From the NCBI GenBank assembly GCA_013368315.1, contig JAACJM010000190.1, positions 62,001 through 126,000 on the forward strand: a stretch of DNA of 64,000 bases, given 5' to 3'. The position numbers were made by a program, and so were the translations under genes. The notes beneath the pieces are model-generated. The model saw only the letters and a program-made list of their open reading frames with translations. It ran no database searches and was not told the origin of the DNA. Numbering within the stretch: position 1 is the stretch's first letter; every line of letters begins with the position of its first letter. Shown piece by piece: positions 31,639 through 42,406 of the stretch. This DNA comes from Tetrapyrgos nigripes (lineage: Eukaryota > Basidiomycota > Agaricomycetes > Agaricales > Campanellaceae).

Positions 31639-31873
31639 CTCATGGTCACGGAAAGTGACGGTCCCGTGATCCAAACGTATATAAAAAGTTCGAGTCCATC
31701 TTGCACACGCAATGTCTGCTTTGCCCCGATCTTTTGCCACAGATGGGTATTAAACATCCCAAAGATCAATGGACTGAAACTTGGGCTTAAGTTGGGTATT
31801 GTCTAGCTCAAGGTGAAGGAAAATTCTACAGCACAAAGAAGCGTGGGAGACCGTCACTTTCCGTGACCATGAG
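31639..31873. mobile_element. MITE with TA target duplication (Tc1/mariner-like, 235 bp)
   Basis: Terminal inverted repeats of about 24 bp: CTCATGGTCACGGAAAGTGA at the left and its complement TCACTTTCCGTGACCATGAG at the right, with TA on both sides (31637-31638 and 31874-31875). TA duplication plus long TIRs and no coding sequence fits a Tc1/mariner-type MITE. Confidence 0.85.
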
Positions 31874-32019
31874 TATGTAGTACGCTGAGCTTCATCGAAG
31901 CGAGGATGATGGTAGAGGACAAGAGCGGTTGTCAAGGCGGCATGGCACATGGCGTGGCGGCAATACGCCGGTATTGGCCAAATTGCATAGCCACACGCAG
32001 CCTCGTGAGTCGTAACAAA

Positions 32020-32165
32020 CATCCAGTGGTTGGAAAGAGCAAGACCACCACCACCACCACCACTGCGAGGTGAGGAATTTTTGTGGTGAGATACACAGTT
32101 GTTCTCCACTGCTGTAGGCTACCTCTTGACCACTACCACCACCACTACCATCATCACCACCACTA
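32020..32165. repeat. CCA/CAC-rich microsatellite
   Basis: Imperfect (CCA)n tracts at about 32043-32066 and 32131-32163. Confidence 0.85.
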
Positions 32166-32751
32166 TGCAAACGGCCAGTGTTGCAGGTCGTGGTTTCACT
32201 AATGCGACTGCTGTCCTTGGGGACATATTGTCAGCCCAGCAGTCTTTTTCCTCTCAAACATCCTGAACTTTCTATCAGCGTCCTTACTACCCAGACCTTC
32301 GAGACCGAGCAGCTTGCGCTAGGTTCAGGTTGCGCCACAAGGCAGCCAAACAACGCCGACGACCATCACAGAGTAGTTCTTGCCATCTGCATTCTCGGGA
32401 AGACTACAACGACTTGTACCGCCATCTTCGAGAACTGTGGTCTGCGTTTGCTGGTCTTCAAAAGGTTGTTTTTGAGCAGGCTAACATGCTCACCAAAGTT
32501 CTCCAGACTAGCTCAAAAACCAGTGACCAGCTCCTCAATAGTCTGAGAGTATACGCGCCCTTCTTGCACCGCCGCAGCGTTATTACATAAGAATGTATCG
32601 GCACGCTGCTGGCAAAGCGAACACTACTACGAAGGACTGCAAATACTAGCGAACGAGCATAATATACACCATTATTTAGTTCCTGCAGAAAATTGGGATG
32701 TAAGACTGGTCGAAACAAGGAAGAAAGCCCTCTCAGGAATTGTAGTCACCA
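32166..32751 (+). pseudogene. unrecognised coding remnant
   Basis: From an ATG at about 32166 one frame reads MQTASVAGRGFTNATAVLGD, meets a TGA at about 32265, and continues coherently (EDYNDLYRHLRELWSAFAGL, KVLQTSSKTSDQLLNSLR). A 43-nt GT..AG intron (32546-32588) would join it to NVSARCWQSEHYYEGLQILA and a stop at 32751. Composition and helix-like patterns suggest a former gene. No family recognised. Confidence 0.4.
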
Positions 32752-33049
32752 AGTAGTCACATAAGTGTGACAAGTGTGACTCTAGCTCAGAGCACACGGG
32801 TCAGATCAGTATCTCAAAGTCCTTGAGCTACCGAAAAGCCTCAGATATGCCTCTCAGATTCCTTATACCTCTTATAAGTACCTTAATTTGTCCCAATCAG
32901 TCCCAATTGACCCAAACCAACGTGATTTTCGATGTGTCATGCAGTATGCACGTGCACATTCTTATGTAATAACACTGCAGGGGTCACAGTTCAAACAGAC
33001 CCAACCAAGGGTTGGGTCTGTCTAGGAGAGACTAGCTCCTCAACACTAT

Positions 33050-34205
33050 GGCCATGGTAGCACAGAACTTGGCTTCAGTTCCTCATCCAGTCCCTCCTCC
33101 ATCATTCTTTGCAGACAGTGCTACTTATTCTGCTGACAATCATGCCCTGTCATCGTCTTCGCAGCCTTGACCATCGAGCCTAGTGATGTGTGAGCTCGGG
33201 CTTGGAGCCCTTGGCTGGCCCGAGCCCAGCTTTAAAAGCCCTGGCCCAGCCCAGCTTTTGAGGATGGCCTGGAGGGCCTGAGGGCCTGGCTTAGGTTTCT
33301 TCAAAGCCCTGGGCCCGAGCTCAGGCCACAGCTTTTGGTGACCTGCCAGTAATTTGCACTCGTGGGCAGTGGGGGTGGGGCCATGACATCACATCAGGGC
33401 ACCACTGATTTCCAAATTTGTTGCTGCATAACTGATGATACATGTGTGGCGGCGTGGCCTTCACTGTCACCTTTCGCATCTCTGTTTCTAACTACCACCA
33501 CCTTCGTCTGCTTCCTGAGCATGTCAGCAGCCAGAGAGAGAGGTATAGGTTTAGGAATAGGACCAGGGAAATAAGAAATATGATTAAAATCAGGATACTG
33601 GCAGAGAGGTATGTGCTCAAAACACTTGCTCTGAGTCAACCATATCTCAGGTTCAATCTCAACCTTCCCAGAGCCATATAATCTTATATTAGGTTTTTTG
33701 TGTCAGCGTGGTCGTTACCAACCTTGTACAGTACACAAATTCAAACTAAGTAAAATGTACCCTTACATTACTATCTTATGCTTTTTTTTAAATTTACAAC
33801 TGAGCCCAGGCCTTAAGCCCTAGCCAGCCCTACTTAGGGCTTCAAAGCTCGGCCTGGATTTGTGGCAGGCCCAAGCCCTACAAAGCCCAGTCTGGCCCAA
33901 ACATCACTAATCGAGCCCAATGTCTCAGTCAATGTCTCAGTCCCCCATGCATGCTTCCAAGGTGACATCACCAGTCGCATTATCAAATGTGCCATCTGGT
34001 AAGGGTGTTGCTTCTGGGTTACCAACTAAGGACTCCAAGTCAATCACAACAGGTATCGGTTCATTGTTGCCCAGCCTCATGTTTTCCAAAAAGCTGCTTT
34101 CCTCACCTGATTTGGAGTTCACTCTAAGAGGAGAAGGACTTCAGACAATTAATTACTTTGTTGCATTAGTATTACCATCATTCTGCTTCCGAGCACTGCA
34201 CCACT
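33050..34205 (+). pseudogene. hypothetical gene split by a hAT-like element
   Basis: A Ser/Pro-rich reading from the ATG at about 33050 (MVAQNLASVPHPVPPPSFFA) meets the hAT-like element at 33181. Removing the element and one 8-bp duplication joins the frame directly to PMSQSMSQSPMHASKVTSPV, which runs to 34205. One TGA lies just before the insertion (about 33168), so the gene was probably already damaged or has a different exon end. No family recognised. A further coding-like stretch (SKFKAYMPCTQMNDDGVLSE) at about 34345-34440 may be a downstream exon. Confidence 0.4.
33181..33909. mobile_element. non-autonomous hAT-like element 2 (729 bp)
   Basis: Ends TAGTGATGT...ACATCACTA with a perfect 8-bp target duplication ATCGAGCC (33173-33180 and 33910-33917). 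Same family as the element at 29245-29896, more diverged, with AGCCC/GGGCT-rich subterminal repeats. Confidence 0.92.
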
Positions 34206-34449
34206 GACCACCACTTTTCTGTTTTTCTTTAAATGAGCTATCAAGATAGATATTTGTCAGTATTTACCTGATCACTTTTGTGCATAGATAGTTCAATTGA
34301 TCATTTTTCATTTGGAAAGAACTTTTGAAGAAGACATGCTCAAAATTCAAGGCCTACATGCCTTGTACACAGATGAATGATGATGGAGTGTTGTCAGAGA
34401 AGCTCGAAAATTGGCACAAAGATGAATCTGTTGTGGTGAGAGCATGCTG

Positions 34450-35119
34450 GTTCCAATTGCTTTGAATTCGTTTATTTTATGTCCAAGTTGGGCCTTGGCT
34501 ATGGCCCCTGCACACCCCTCCCAGACTCCACATCCTCAGAGTCAAGTGATTGTGGAATTCGAATAAGCTAGTTTGCAACTAGTGGTAGGTAGTCGAAGTT
34601 GTAGTACAAGAACTCATAACTCAATCATAACTTGTCCCTGAAAAAATCTGAAAAAGGTAGAGTAGAAATAGAATCACATCTAGATCTAGTATTAACTGCC
34701 CCATCCCCATGCTCCCTCACCTCCCTAACCATCAAGTAAACACCCCACCATTCCCATCCACCCACCTTCCACCTTGCAATACCAAGTAGTAAGTAATAAC
34801 TCATTGGCACCCCCTCGCCAAACACCCTAAACCTCGGGCCCATCTCCACCTTGCCAACAAGCTACCCACTGCAATCCAAGTCACTCATTCGATTGGGGCT
34901 CTTTTGTCTCTGTCTTTGTCTCCTGCTTTGTCTCTGTCCCTGTATTCCTCACCATCGCCCTCATGTCCCCTGTCCCTCTCCTTTGTATTCATATTTGTAT
35001 CCCTCATCCTCCCCCCCATCCTCACCGTTGTTCTCACTATCACCCCACCCTCACCCACACCCTCGTGTCCATGTCCAACTTGAAATCAACAATGGCCCCA
35101 GTTGAGTCCCAGACTCCCA
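34450..35119. other. pyrimidine-rich low-complexity stretch, no gene seen
   Basis: C/T-rich degenerate repeats (TCTGTCTTTGTCTCCTGCTT at about 34910) and CACCC-rich sequence. Short frames here have low-complexity composition and are not supported. Confidence 0.6.
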
Positions 35120-35522
35120 ATTTGGTATAAAAGCTACTTATAGTCTTATAGTGCAGAGCACTCAGCATGGCACAATCTTTCTTTCAGTTGTGAAGTTGAT
35201 TTAGGAATCAGAAAAGGTGCAATTATAAAAACTATACTTGTACGTATCTAGTATCTATTAAGTACATCCCAGCGTGAAACATCAGTTACATAGTATACAT
35301 GACTCTACTTCAACATTTGGAAGCTTGAAGGTCCTAGAGTCTAGCCATCCCAAAAATGTATGCATGCCACAAGAATAACAAATGTTGTGGATAAGTACCC
35401 ATAACCATGAAGGAAACAAAACTGTACTAAAGACAGATCCATTCGAAGAGGGTATCCAGATTCCCAATTGCACAAAGGTACAAAAATTCTACAAGCTCAA
35501 GTGGCCCATATGTGATCATCAA

Positions 35523-36003
35523 CTAGAAGAAAGTAGCCATATCAGCAGCATTATACGCATTATGAACAGAGAATGGTGAAGCCGCATCATTCCAGTTGCT
35601 ACCAGAAACAACAACAGTGTTGTGTCCTGCTGCTCCTGCATCGAGTCCACCAAAGCCAAAGCCAGTCTGTAGTAATAGTAATGATAATCGAAGGAAGAGA
35701 AACGGTGAATGATGGATCAGTAAGTAGAGAGATGAAGAAAAAAAAACACCCACAGTAGTACATAAGAGCCCAGACCCATCAAACAAATCCTCAAAATGCC
35801 TGACAATAGCCTCATCATAACCCACATGATGCCCACTAACTTAGTAACCCTCAACAAATCCCCAGTAAACCTCAAACTCGAAGCAAGGAATTGGTGAGAC
35901 ACCACAGTCTGAGTCTCTGCCTCACAAATGATAAATTTGTTCTGTAATGATCCTTTTAGCCATCTCTTGTAAAATGAGAAGTTGCTGCTGGACAATCTTG
36001 ATA
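35523..36003 (-). pseudogene. broken second copy of the secreted-protein gene
   Basis: Homologous to exons 2-3 of the gene at 30221-30971, together with its 3' flank from about 35120. It reads GFGGLDAGAAGHNTVVVSGS and SPFSVHNAYNAADMATFF, but the middle is frameshifted (the VSGHHVGYD region). It ends at 36003, inside the VQQRLLVLQEM coding block, where it joins the kinase-like sequence. The signal-peptide exon is missing. Confidence 0.85.
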
Positions 36004-37575
36004 GCAGTATTAGCAATGAGCAGACAATGGATGTATCCAAATAGACTCAGAATTGGAGGTGGAAGGTAGAAAAGAATACAAAGTCAAGCATGACAGGGGT
36101 ACAAGGAGTGGATCATGTTTCAGTCTCCAGCAAGTCTCCAGGATAGACACTCTTGACATTCGAATTTGGGCTGGCTGGCATGAGGTCTACTCGCAGTGTC
36201 CACAAGGATCATCAATTCTGAATAAAATAAGGAAACACATATGTACACTGATAGCAATGCAAATACACTGTAATGTAATGCCAAGGTCAAAAAGTCCGTA
36301 TTGCAATGAAAAAAATAACAAATCTGTCTTGACTCCTCATTTCTTTCCTCTTGAGCTGGAGGTGGCTTTTAACTGTGACTGAGACCGTGTCACCCTCCTC
36401 CCTGTCAAGTCCCCCACAATTGCTTGGCTCTCCCTTACTCCCTTTGTGGCTGGTGAGCTTACTGGTGCATGTCTGTTCTGGGGCAGAGCCTCTGATACTC
36501 TATTTGCAACCCTACGTCTCTGCCCACTATTATCACGTGGCCCTTCCTCCTCTGCAAGAGGCCGCTGGCATTTTCTTCCCATACTGGCACCCATACCCTT
36601 GTCTGCAAAAATGCCCACTGCGATGTCATCAAGCGTGATAATACAAGGTTCAGGATAGACCAGGGGTGCTCTATCTCTCTCCTGCCCATAGAGGAGAACA
36701 TTCTCAAAGGTTTTCATCGCATATGGTTCTTTGTCATGCTGATTCTTCCAGTCCATGACTATTGGGACAGCCAGATCGCCATGAAGATGTGTTACCACAC
36801 CTACAACACTGATGAGAAGCCAGCACTGAGCCAGTGATGTTCTGTAGAACTAGAGAAAGTGGACGCACAAATCTCCATCTTCCCTGATGCTATCCACATC
36901 CTCCTCACTGGACAGTGCAAAGTTGACAAATACCACCTTGGTGATCAATGGTGCCACATGGCCTTTTCAACGAGCAGTCTCTACCAGCACATTGTTGACC
37001 CAAAGCTTGTTGTATGCAATGTGGCAGTTGTGCATTTCATGTAGACTAGGAATTAGTGTGTCAAGCTGAAAAAAAGAATGGAGGTTGTGTTAAAGGAAAC
37101 TGAAGTAACAGTTGACAAACCAAACAAACCAGCGAGAATAAAACTTCTTCATTGAGCGGTCCATACTTTTTCAATGACTCCAAAGAAGACAGAGCTACAT
37201 GCTCCACAATATGTGCAAAACATGGCTCCTCTGACCCATCTGCAGGCACATAAACCTATGGGAATGGACAAGAAACTCAGATAAGAAGGGAGCTCAAGGT
37301 TAAAACGAAAGGGGTGAAAGGGATGAACTTTGTGGAAGCCATACAATCTGGGTATGATTGTTCCTGTATTACCCATAGCAGTCAGTCAGATTGGATGAGA
37401 ATGTGTGTCATGCCACCACTCACCTTGCAAATCCTTCAGTTGTTTGTATGCACAAGCTTCATTCCATGCTATTTCAGCTCCATTACAGTAGAAAGGAAAC
37501 CTGCTTTGTTGGAATATTCTGATGATAATCTCGATGGTTTGGTCCTTGTGATGTATTCTTCCATTCCAAACCTGC
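35966..37575. repeat. 1.6-kb segmental duplication, copy 1
   Basis: Matches 61978-63581 in the same orientation with only scattered base changes. The copy includes the junction between the secreted-protein fragment and the kinase-like gene, so the fusion came first and the duplication later. Confidence 0.92.
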
Positions 37576-37826
37576 ACCCATTGACACTGGCCAGATATGA
37601 TGAAATCATCAACGTTGACCTCAGCATGAAAGTCAAAGTGTGGATCAAAGTTAACATCCCTCCAGCTCTCCAAAATGCTCAGAGTTTCAGGTTTAGAGAA
37701 GGTAGGCGGTGTTGGTTGAAGGCTGGGGAACAGCAAGGAAAAGAAAGAATCCATGGTGGTGTAGAAACAGCAGCAACTGAGGTCACCTGATTGGACAATG
37801 AGGTGCCAGTTCCAGGTTATATCCAA
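36337..37826 (-). pseudogene. kinase-like gene, decayed (catalytic motifs degenerate)
   Basis: Read on the minus strand over several exons: a start near 37760 (MDSFFSLLFPSLQPTPPTFS), then NGAEIAWNEACAYKQLKDLQ spliced to GTIIPRLYGFHK, a pattern typical of the N-lobe of mushroom kinase-like proteins. Next come CFAHIVEHVALSSLESLKK, a catalytic-loop-like block HEMHNCHIAYNKLWVNNVLV where the usual H-G-D is absent, and KVVFVNFALS where a D-F pair is expected. A TGA (about 36963) interrupts this copy between those blocks. The C-terminal part (VPIVMDWKNQH, PEPCIITLDDIAVGIFADKG) ends in a basic tail. A pseudokinase-like ancestry is an inference. Confidence 0.5.
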
Positions 37827-38671
37827 TTATTTCAATTTGTCAGAGATGACGCAGACTCCTTCCCAACCCTTGGTCGCCACGTCAATTTCCAATCTCCGCG
37901 AAAACCTTATTGCAAAATTTTAGGGCAGTTTTGCTCTCAAGGGACTGGCACCTTTCAGAGCATGCCTTGTTTGGCAATGGCATTTGAGGCCCCGGTTTGG
38001 ACAGTAAACTACCTAATCTAGAAGTAATATGTCGTCATTAAATTTTTTTTCTGTTGTGCCCTCCTTTACACCCTCCCAAGTTTTTGCCATTGAAGTTGAG
38101 ACCAGCTTTCGGGAGGTGTGAGAGTGCTGGAATATGAACATTCCCAGCAGTGCCAGGAACACAACTCATTGCAAGTATGCAGCCCAGAATCCAGATGAGA
38201 CCTTGCATTTTTGAAACAGGTCTTGCCAGATGGCAGATAGTGGAGCTTGAGATACATAGCAGCAGAGAAAGAGGGAAAGAAGTAGATTTTATTGAAGAAA
38301 TACAACTGTGACAATTTAGAGACTCTCGCACATAAGAGCTCTTCGGGAGGTAGTTTCAGCTTCCATGAAGATTTTGAGACACGAGAGGATTACAACATGG
38401 CCAATTAAGCAACCGTTGGAAGCCTTTGACAAATAAGGCATGCCCCAAAAGGTGCCAGGCAGAGGGGAGCAAAACTGCCTTAAAATTTTTCAATAAGGTT
38501 TCCATGGAGATTTAAAATTGACGGAGTGACCCAACACCTGGGAAGGAGGCTGGAGATGACATTGGGATTCAGAAATTCCTCAAATCCCCAAGCAGTTCAT
38601 CGTTCGGCGACGTAGCTCAGGCATAATCAGAGTTTCTCAGATATTGTTCAGATATAAACCTTCCTTCTCAG
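37827..38671. other. spacer; one possible small secreted-peptide ORF
   Basis: On the minus strand an ATG at 38208 opens a 56-residue frame to 38038 with a signal-peptide-like start (MQGLIWILGCILAMSCVPGT) and a basic Gly-rich end. There is no other support. The rest shows no gene. Confidence 0.25.
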
Positions 38672-38777
38672 AAATGCCCACACCGCGGGCGGCAATGGGT
38701 ATTTGCAACCCATTTTTGAGCAGGCTTAAATCTCGAATTGTTCACACAGTTTTTTCCCAGATAAAATTTGGCTTAGT

Positions 38778-39372
38778 CAGTCTTGCCGCGGTCAGGGTCA
38801 TGACCCCATTGGCCACTGACCCGCCCTGGACCGACCCCGATGACCCCATACAGCCACTGACCCTGGCCTGGCCCGGCCCTCAAGGGTCGGGTCAAGGGCC
38901 AGGCGCTGGTGAGGAGGCCGACCTGGGGTCAGCCCCCTTGGCCCTTGACTATCGAGATGGCAGGGTTTGGTAACCTAAAAAAAGTCATAGTAAATTTTCT
39001 GATGTAATTCTAGGCGTATTAACAATATAGGCATAAGTATGCATGCTGTTCGAGTTAGGTGTGAGGTAAAAGAACAGTATTCGGCATGCTCTGCAGCAAT
39101 GACTTGGATACTTTCGGCCTAAATTTAACATCAAATGCTGCATATGTAAGTCATATATGTACATACATTGAAATTAAGTACTGCTGAAGTACCTATCTGT
39201 GCTTTTTCTAAGATGTCTGAAAAATAGGTCCAGACCTGACCCGACCCGACCCGACCCTGGCCAGCAGGGTCAACACAGCCACTGGCCCTGGCCTGACCTG
39301 GCCCTCGAGGGTCGGTTCAAGGGCCAGAAAATTTGACGAGGGCCAGGCCCAACCCGGACCGCGGCAAGACTG
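38778..39372. mobile_element. non-autonomous hAT-like element 3 (595 bp)
   Basis: TIR CAGTCTTGCCGCGGTC at both ends (inverted), with near-perfect 8-bp target duplication GGCTTAGT/GGCTTACT (38770-38777 and 39373-39380). The subterminal region is rich in GGGTC/GACCC repeats. It interrupts the left arm of the fold-back element. Confidence 0.92.
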
Positions 39373-39382
39373 GGCTTACTTG

Positions 39383-39775
39383 CAAGGGGCTCCGAAAAAA
39401 AAAGTTACATACCGGGGGTCGGAAAAAAAATTAAGGACCTGGTGGAGGGAACCTACCTACCTAACCTTCTATATATAGCAATTTCACACATACTTACTTG
39501 CCTAATATAGTATCTTCACATGACCTCTGTCATGTGCACTTTCCCAAGCGGTGAGAACCTTTGGTCAATCCTGACCGGCTTGTGCTTAGAGCCTAAAATT
39601 ATTGTGGTCACAGTTGGAAAACCTTCAATATGTCTGCCGAGGTGTGGTTTTCAGAACAAAATTGCTTCTGGAAGGGGTTTGAAGCATGTTGTAGGGGGTC
39701 AAAAAAAAAATTTAGACCCCCGCTGGGGGAACCTACCTACCCCCAGTCCGGGATTTCTCGGTCCGGGCACCCTTG
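39383..39775. mobile_element. non-autonomous hAT-like element 4 (393 bp)
   Basis: Starts CAAGGGGCTCCG and ends CGGGCACCCTTG, with perfect 8-bp target duplication CTTACTTG (39375-39382 and 39776-39783). It inserted only a few bases from element 3 in the same fold-back arm. Confidence 0.88.
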
Positions 39776-40652
39776 CTTACTTGCCATTGAAATGATGAAA
39801 CTTGTATCATAAGTATTTTCTAGATTATGTTATGATCAAACATTATAATTGATTTGTGGGATAAAAACCTCCCAAATAGGATTAGATTTAGGTGGTTTTG
39901 CAAAAATGTGTTCAAACAAGTCAAGTATCTGTGCCTGATTTGGTGTGAAAATACTGAAAAATTTCTGACGCAGATTTGGCTCACATGCCTGCAAAGTATT
40001 CGCCACGCTTTTTGCATTGTGAGAGAAACCGTTTACGTAACTTTCTGTCACAGTGCAAAAAGCGTGGTGAATACTTTGTAGGCGTGTGAGCCAAATCTGC
40101 GTCAGAAAATTCTGAGTATTTTCACACCAAATCAGGCACAGATACTTCACTTGTTTGAACACATTTTTACAAAGCCACACAAATCTCATCCTATTTGGGA
40201 GGTTTTTATCCCACAAATCAATTATAATGTTTGATTGTAACATAATCTAGAAAATACTTATGATACAAGTTTCATCATTTCAACGGCAAGTAAGCCAAAT
40301 TTTATCTGGGAACAAGCTGTGCAAACAACTTGAGATTTAAGCCTGCTCAAAAATGGGTTGCAAATATCCATCGCTGCCCGCAGTGCCGAGTCTGAGTATT
40401 TCTCGTACGCGTTTTGGCAGACACCCAAAAAGGAAACTACACGTGACGAGCACAAAATTGGTGCAAAACGAGCCACTCAAGATTTGGGGAGCATTTGGGT
40501 GTTAAGACCGACTACCTATACGGTAGCAGGAATCATGTAAAATATACAGTAGGATTGTGTGTACTGATACCTAGGTAGGGGTACGGCAGGTCTGCTCTAC
40601 GGGTAGGGGTCAACGCGGGTTTCAAAATCCATACCCGTAGTACGTACCCATA

Positions 40653-41758
40653 TAGGGCTGCACACCGTACCCGTATCCGTACAAGAGCAACTGAGAATGC
40701 CCGACGGTACGGGTACGGTTACTTATACGGATTACGACCCGTAATATACGGTTGAGATTTGGGGGAAATGTTTGAAATAGTCTAATAGAGAACAAATAAT
40801 GTAGAAATTAGGAACTGAAATTTACTCCTCGTCGGAATCATCATCATCATCATTACCAGTGAGATCCTCAACTGCATGGCGCACCAAGCGAAGACGCTGC
40901 TTAACCAACATCAAAGTTTCAATAGTCTCAGGCTTAAGACTAGCTCGACGCAAAGATATCAGCGGAGTAATGAGAGAAACACTGAAATAAGATATCAGAA
41001 TGTATGCATAGTTGATAATGCTACGATCAGAGGTTGGAGAGATGTACGGGCGACACTGAACATCTTTTCCCCAGTAAGACAGCTTATTTACACAACGATA
41101 GAAATGCAGGAGACGTACTTGAAGGTGTGTGGCCTCTGTGAATGTTCAGAGGAATGTGCATGGGGTGCTGCAGCAATACCTTCGTACATTTGAGACCCTT
41201 TAAGGGTGATTCTTGACGAATGCTTTTAGAAAGCTACATACCTATCGAGATCTTCAGTGCTGGGCCATGGAGCTTGGAGACGCCACTTGAAGGAAAATGT
41301 TTCGAAAAAATGAGAATAATATTGGTCTCCAGCCAAGGAAAATGCTAGCGTAGCATGATTATTGCCGGAAGGGCACTGGCATAGTTTTGTAGTTGCTGTG
41401 AGTGACACAGACCATGTGCAGAAAATGTCAAGAGGCAGGGACAAGGACATGGTTGATAAGAAAGCAAACTCCGCCCGACGTGACCCCCGACTAAACCAAT
41501 GTGGGAAATCACACGGTCTTCTCATAAATGTATAGACAGTACAATAAAAAAAACAGGGCAGGTTGTAGCTACGCAACAGGGAAAGAAAAAATGTCTATCT
41601 AGACGGCCGTATATACGACCGTATTTCCGTATTACGGTACAAGTTGACCCGTAACCGTAACCGTACAAACCAAGCTTCGAGCCCCCGACGGTACGGTTAC
41701 GATACCCGTACATCCGTACCCGTCCAAACCGTACATACGGGTACGGCGTGCAGTCCTA
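40653..41758. mobile_element. hAT-like element 5 (1106 bp) with transposase C-terminal remnant
   Basis: TIRs TAGGGCTGCACACCGTACCC (left) and TAGGACTGCACGCCGTACCC (right, inverted); perfect 8-bp target duplication TACCCATA (40645-40652 and 41759-41766). It is an internally deleted relative of a full hAT transposon. Flanking AGGTAGGGGTAC (40573) and GTACCCCTACCT (ends about 41783) suggest it is nested in an older element of similar composition. Confidence 0.92.
40822..40984 (-). pseudogene. hAT transposase C-terminal fragment
   Basis: The minus frame reads LITPLISLRRASLKPETIET, LMLVKQRLRLVRHAVEDL and an Asp/Glu-rich end with stop at 40822. The R-x-SLKPE-x2-E pattern followed by a short helix is typical of the C-terminal dimerisation end of hAT transposases. 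The rest of the gene is lost. Confidence 0.65.
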
Positions 41759-41783
41759 TACCCATATCCGCGGTACCCCTACC

Positions 41784-42406
41784 TGTGACCCGTGGCTACC
41801 CGTGTAACCCCTGCTTTTCACTAATCGCGAACTTTCACGTATCGTCTCTTCCATTTCAAGAGAACACTCGGACTCGTGACATTCCAGTTTCAGTTTCATC
41901 GATATCAAGGAGTAGGATAGGGTGGGCCTCCCTCCTTGACCTTGGTAATTGGATTTATCATTTGGTTTTTCAGACCAGATTTTGCAAAGTACGCGCTCAA
42001 ACTTCATCAAACCAGATCGATCTTGATTATTCAAGTTGTGGTAGTTTGGAGGTAGTTTGGTGGTAGTTGGACACTAAGTACTACAACAATGACCAGGTCG
42101 ACTTCAAGAATAACAAAACTGGGTCTGAGCAGGATGAATTAACAGTCTCCTTGCCAGTGTACATGACTCGTATCATGATTCAGTACAGAAGCCTGTCAAT
42201 GTATGATGTCTCGTTCCTACCGGTGTCAGCCTTCAAAATCTTTAATCTAAAATCAGTGAGGGGTTTTGCAAGGGAAACGGAAATGGAGCTTGAGGGGAGG
42301 CCGATTCCGAGGGAAGAAGGCTGAGGAGGAGGTGGGCGATTAAATATCCGAAATGCCGGTTTAAATTACCAGCGACACGCGGCGCACGCCGTGTCTACTT
42401 ACCACC
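41784..42406. other. upstream region of the cyclodeaminase gene
   Basis: No gene recognised. Likely contains the promoter of the gene starting at 42407. Confidence 0.4.

Larger units (their letters stand above)
38672..40395. mobile_element. fold-back (long palindrome) element carrying two nested hAT-like insertions
   Basis: The right arm 40045-40395 pairs with a left arm split into 38672-38777, 39373-39382 and 39784-40022. Example of pairing: CAACCCATTTTTGAGCAGGC (38708) with its complement at about 40342, and GATTTGTGGGATAAAAACCTC (39850) with its complement at about 40210. After removing two later insertions, the arms are about 350 bp around a central spacer of about 22 bp. No coding capacity was seen; apparent ORFs are symmetric shadows. 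Confidence 0.85.

Noticed and set aside
31892..32170. Minus-strand ORF with a Trp/Gly run
   Set aside because: Translation of the CCA/CAC microsatellite.
39836..40243. Long ORFs on both strands (up to 135 residues)
   Set aside because: They mirror each other because the DNA is a palindrome; composition is not protein-like.
40573..41783. Second complete hAT-like element enclosing element 5
   Set aside because: AGGTAGGGGTAC ends match in inverse, but the flanking 8-mers (CTGATACC and GTGACCCG) do not form a good duplication.
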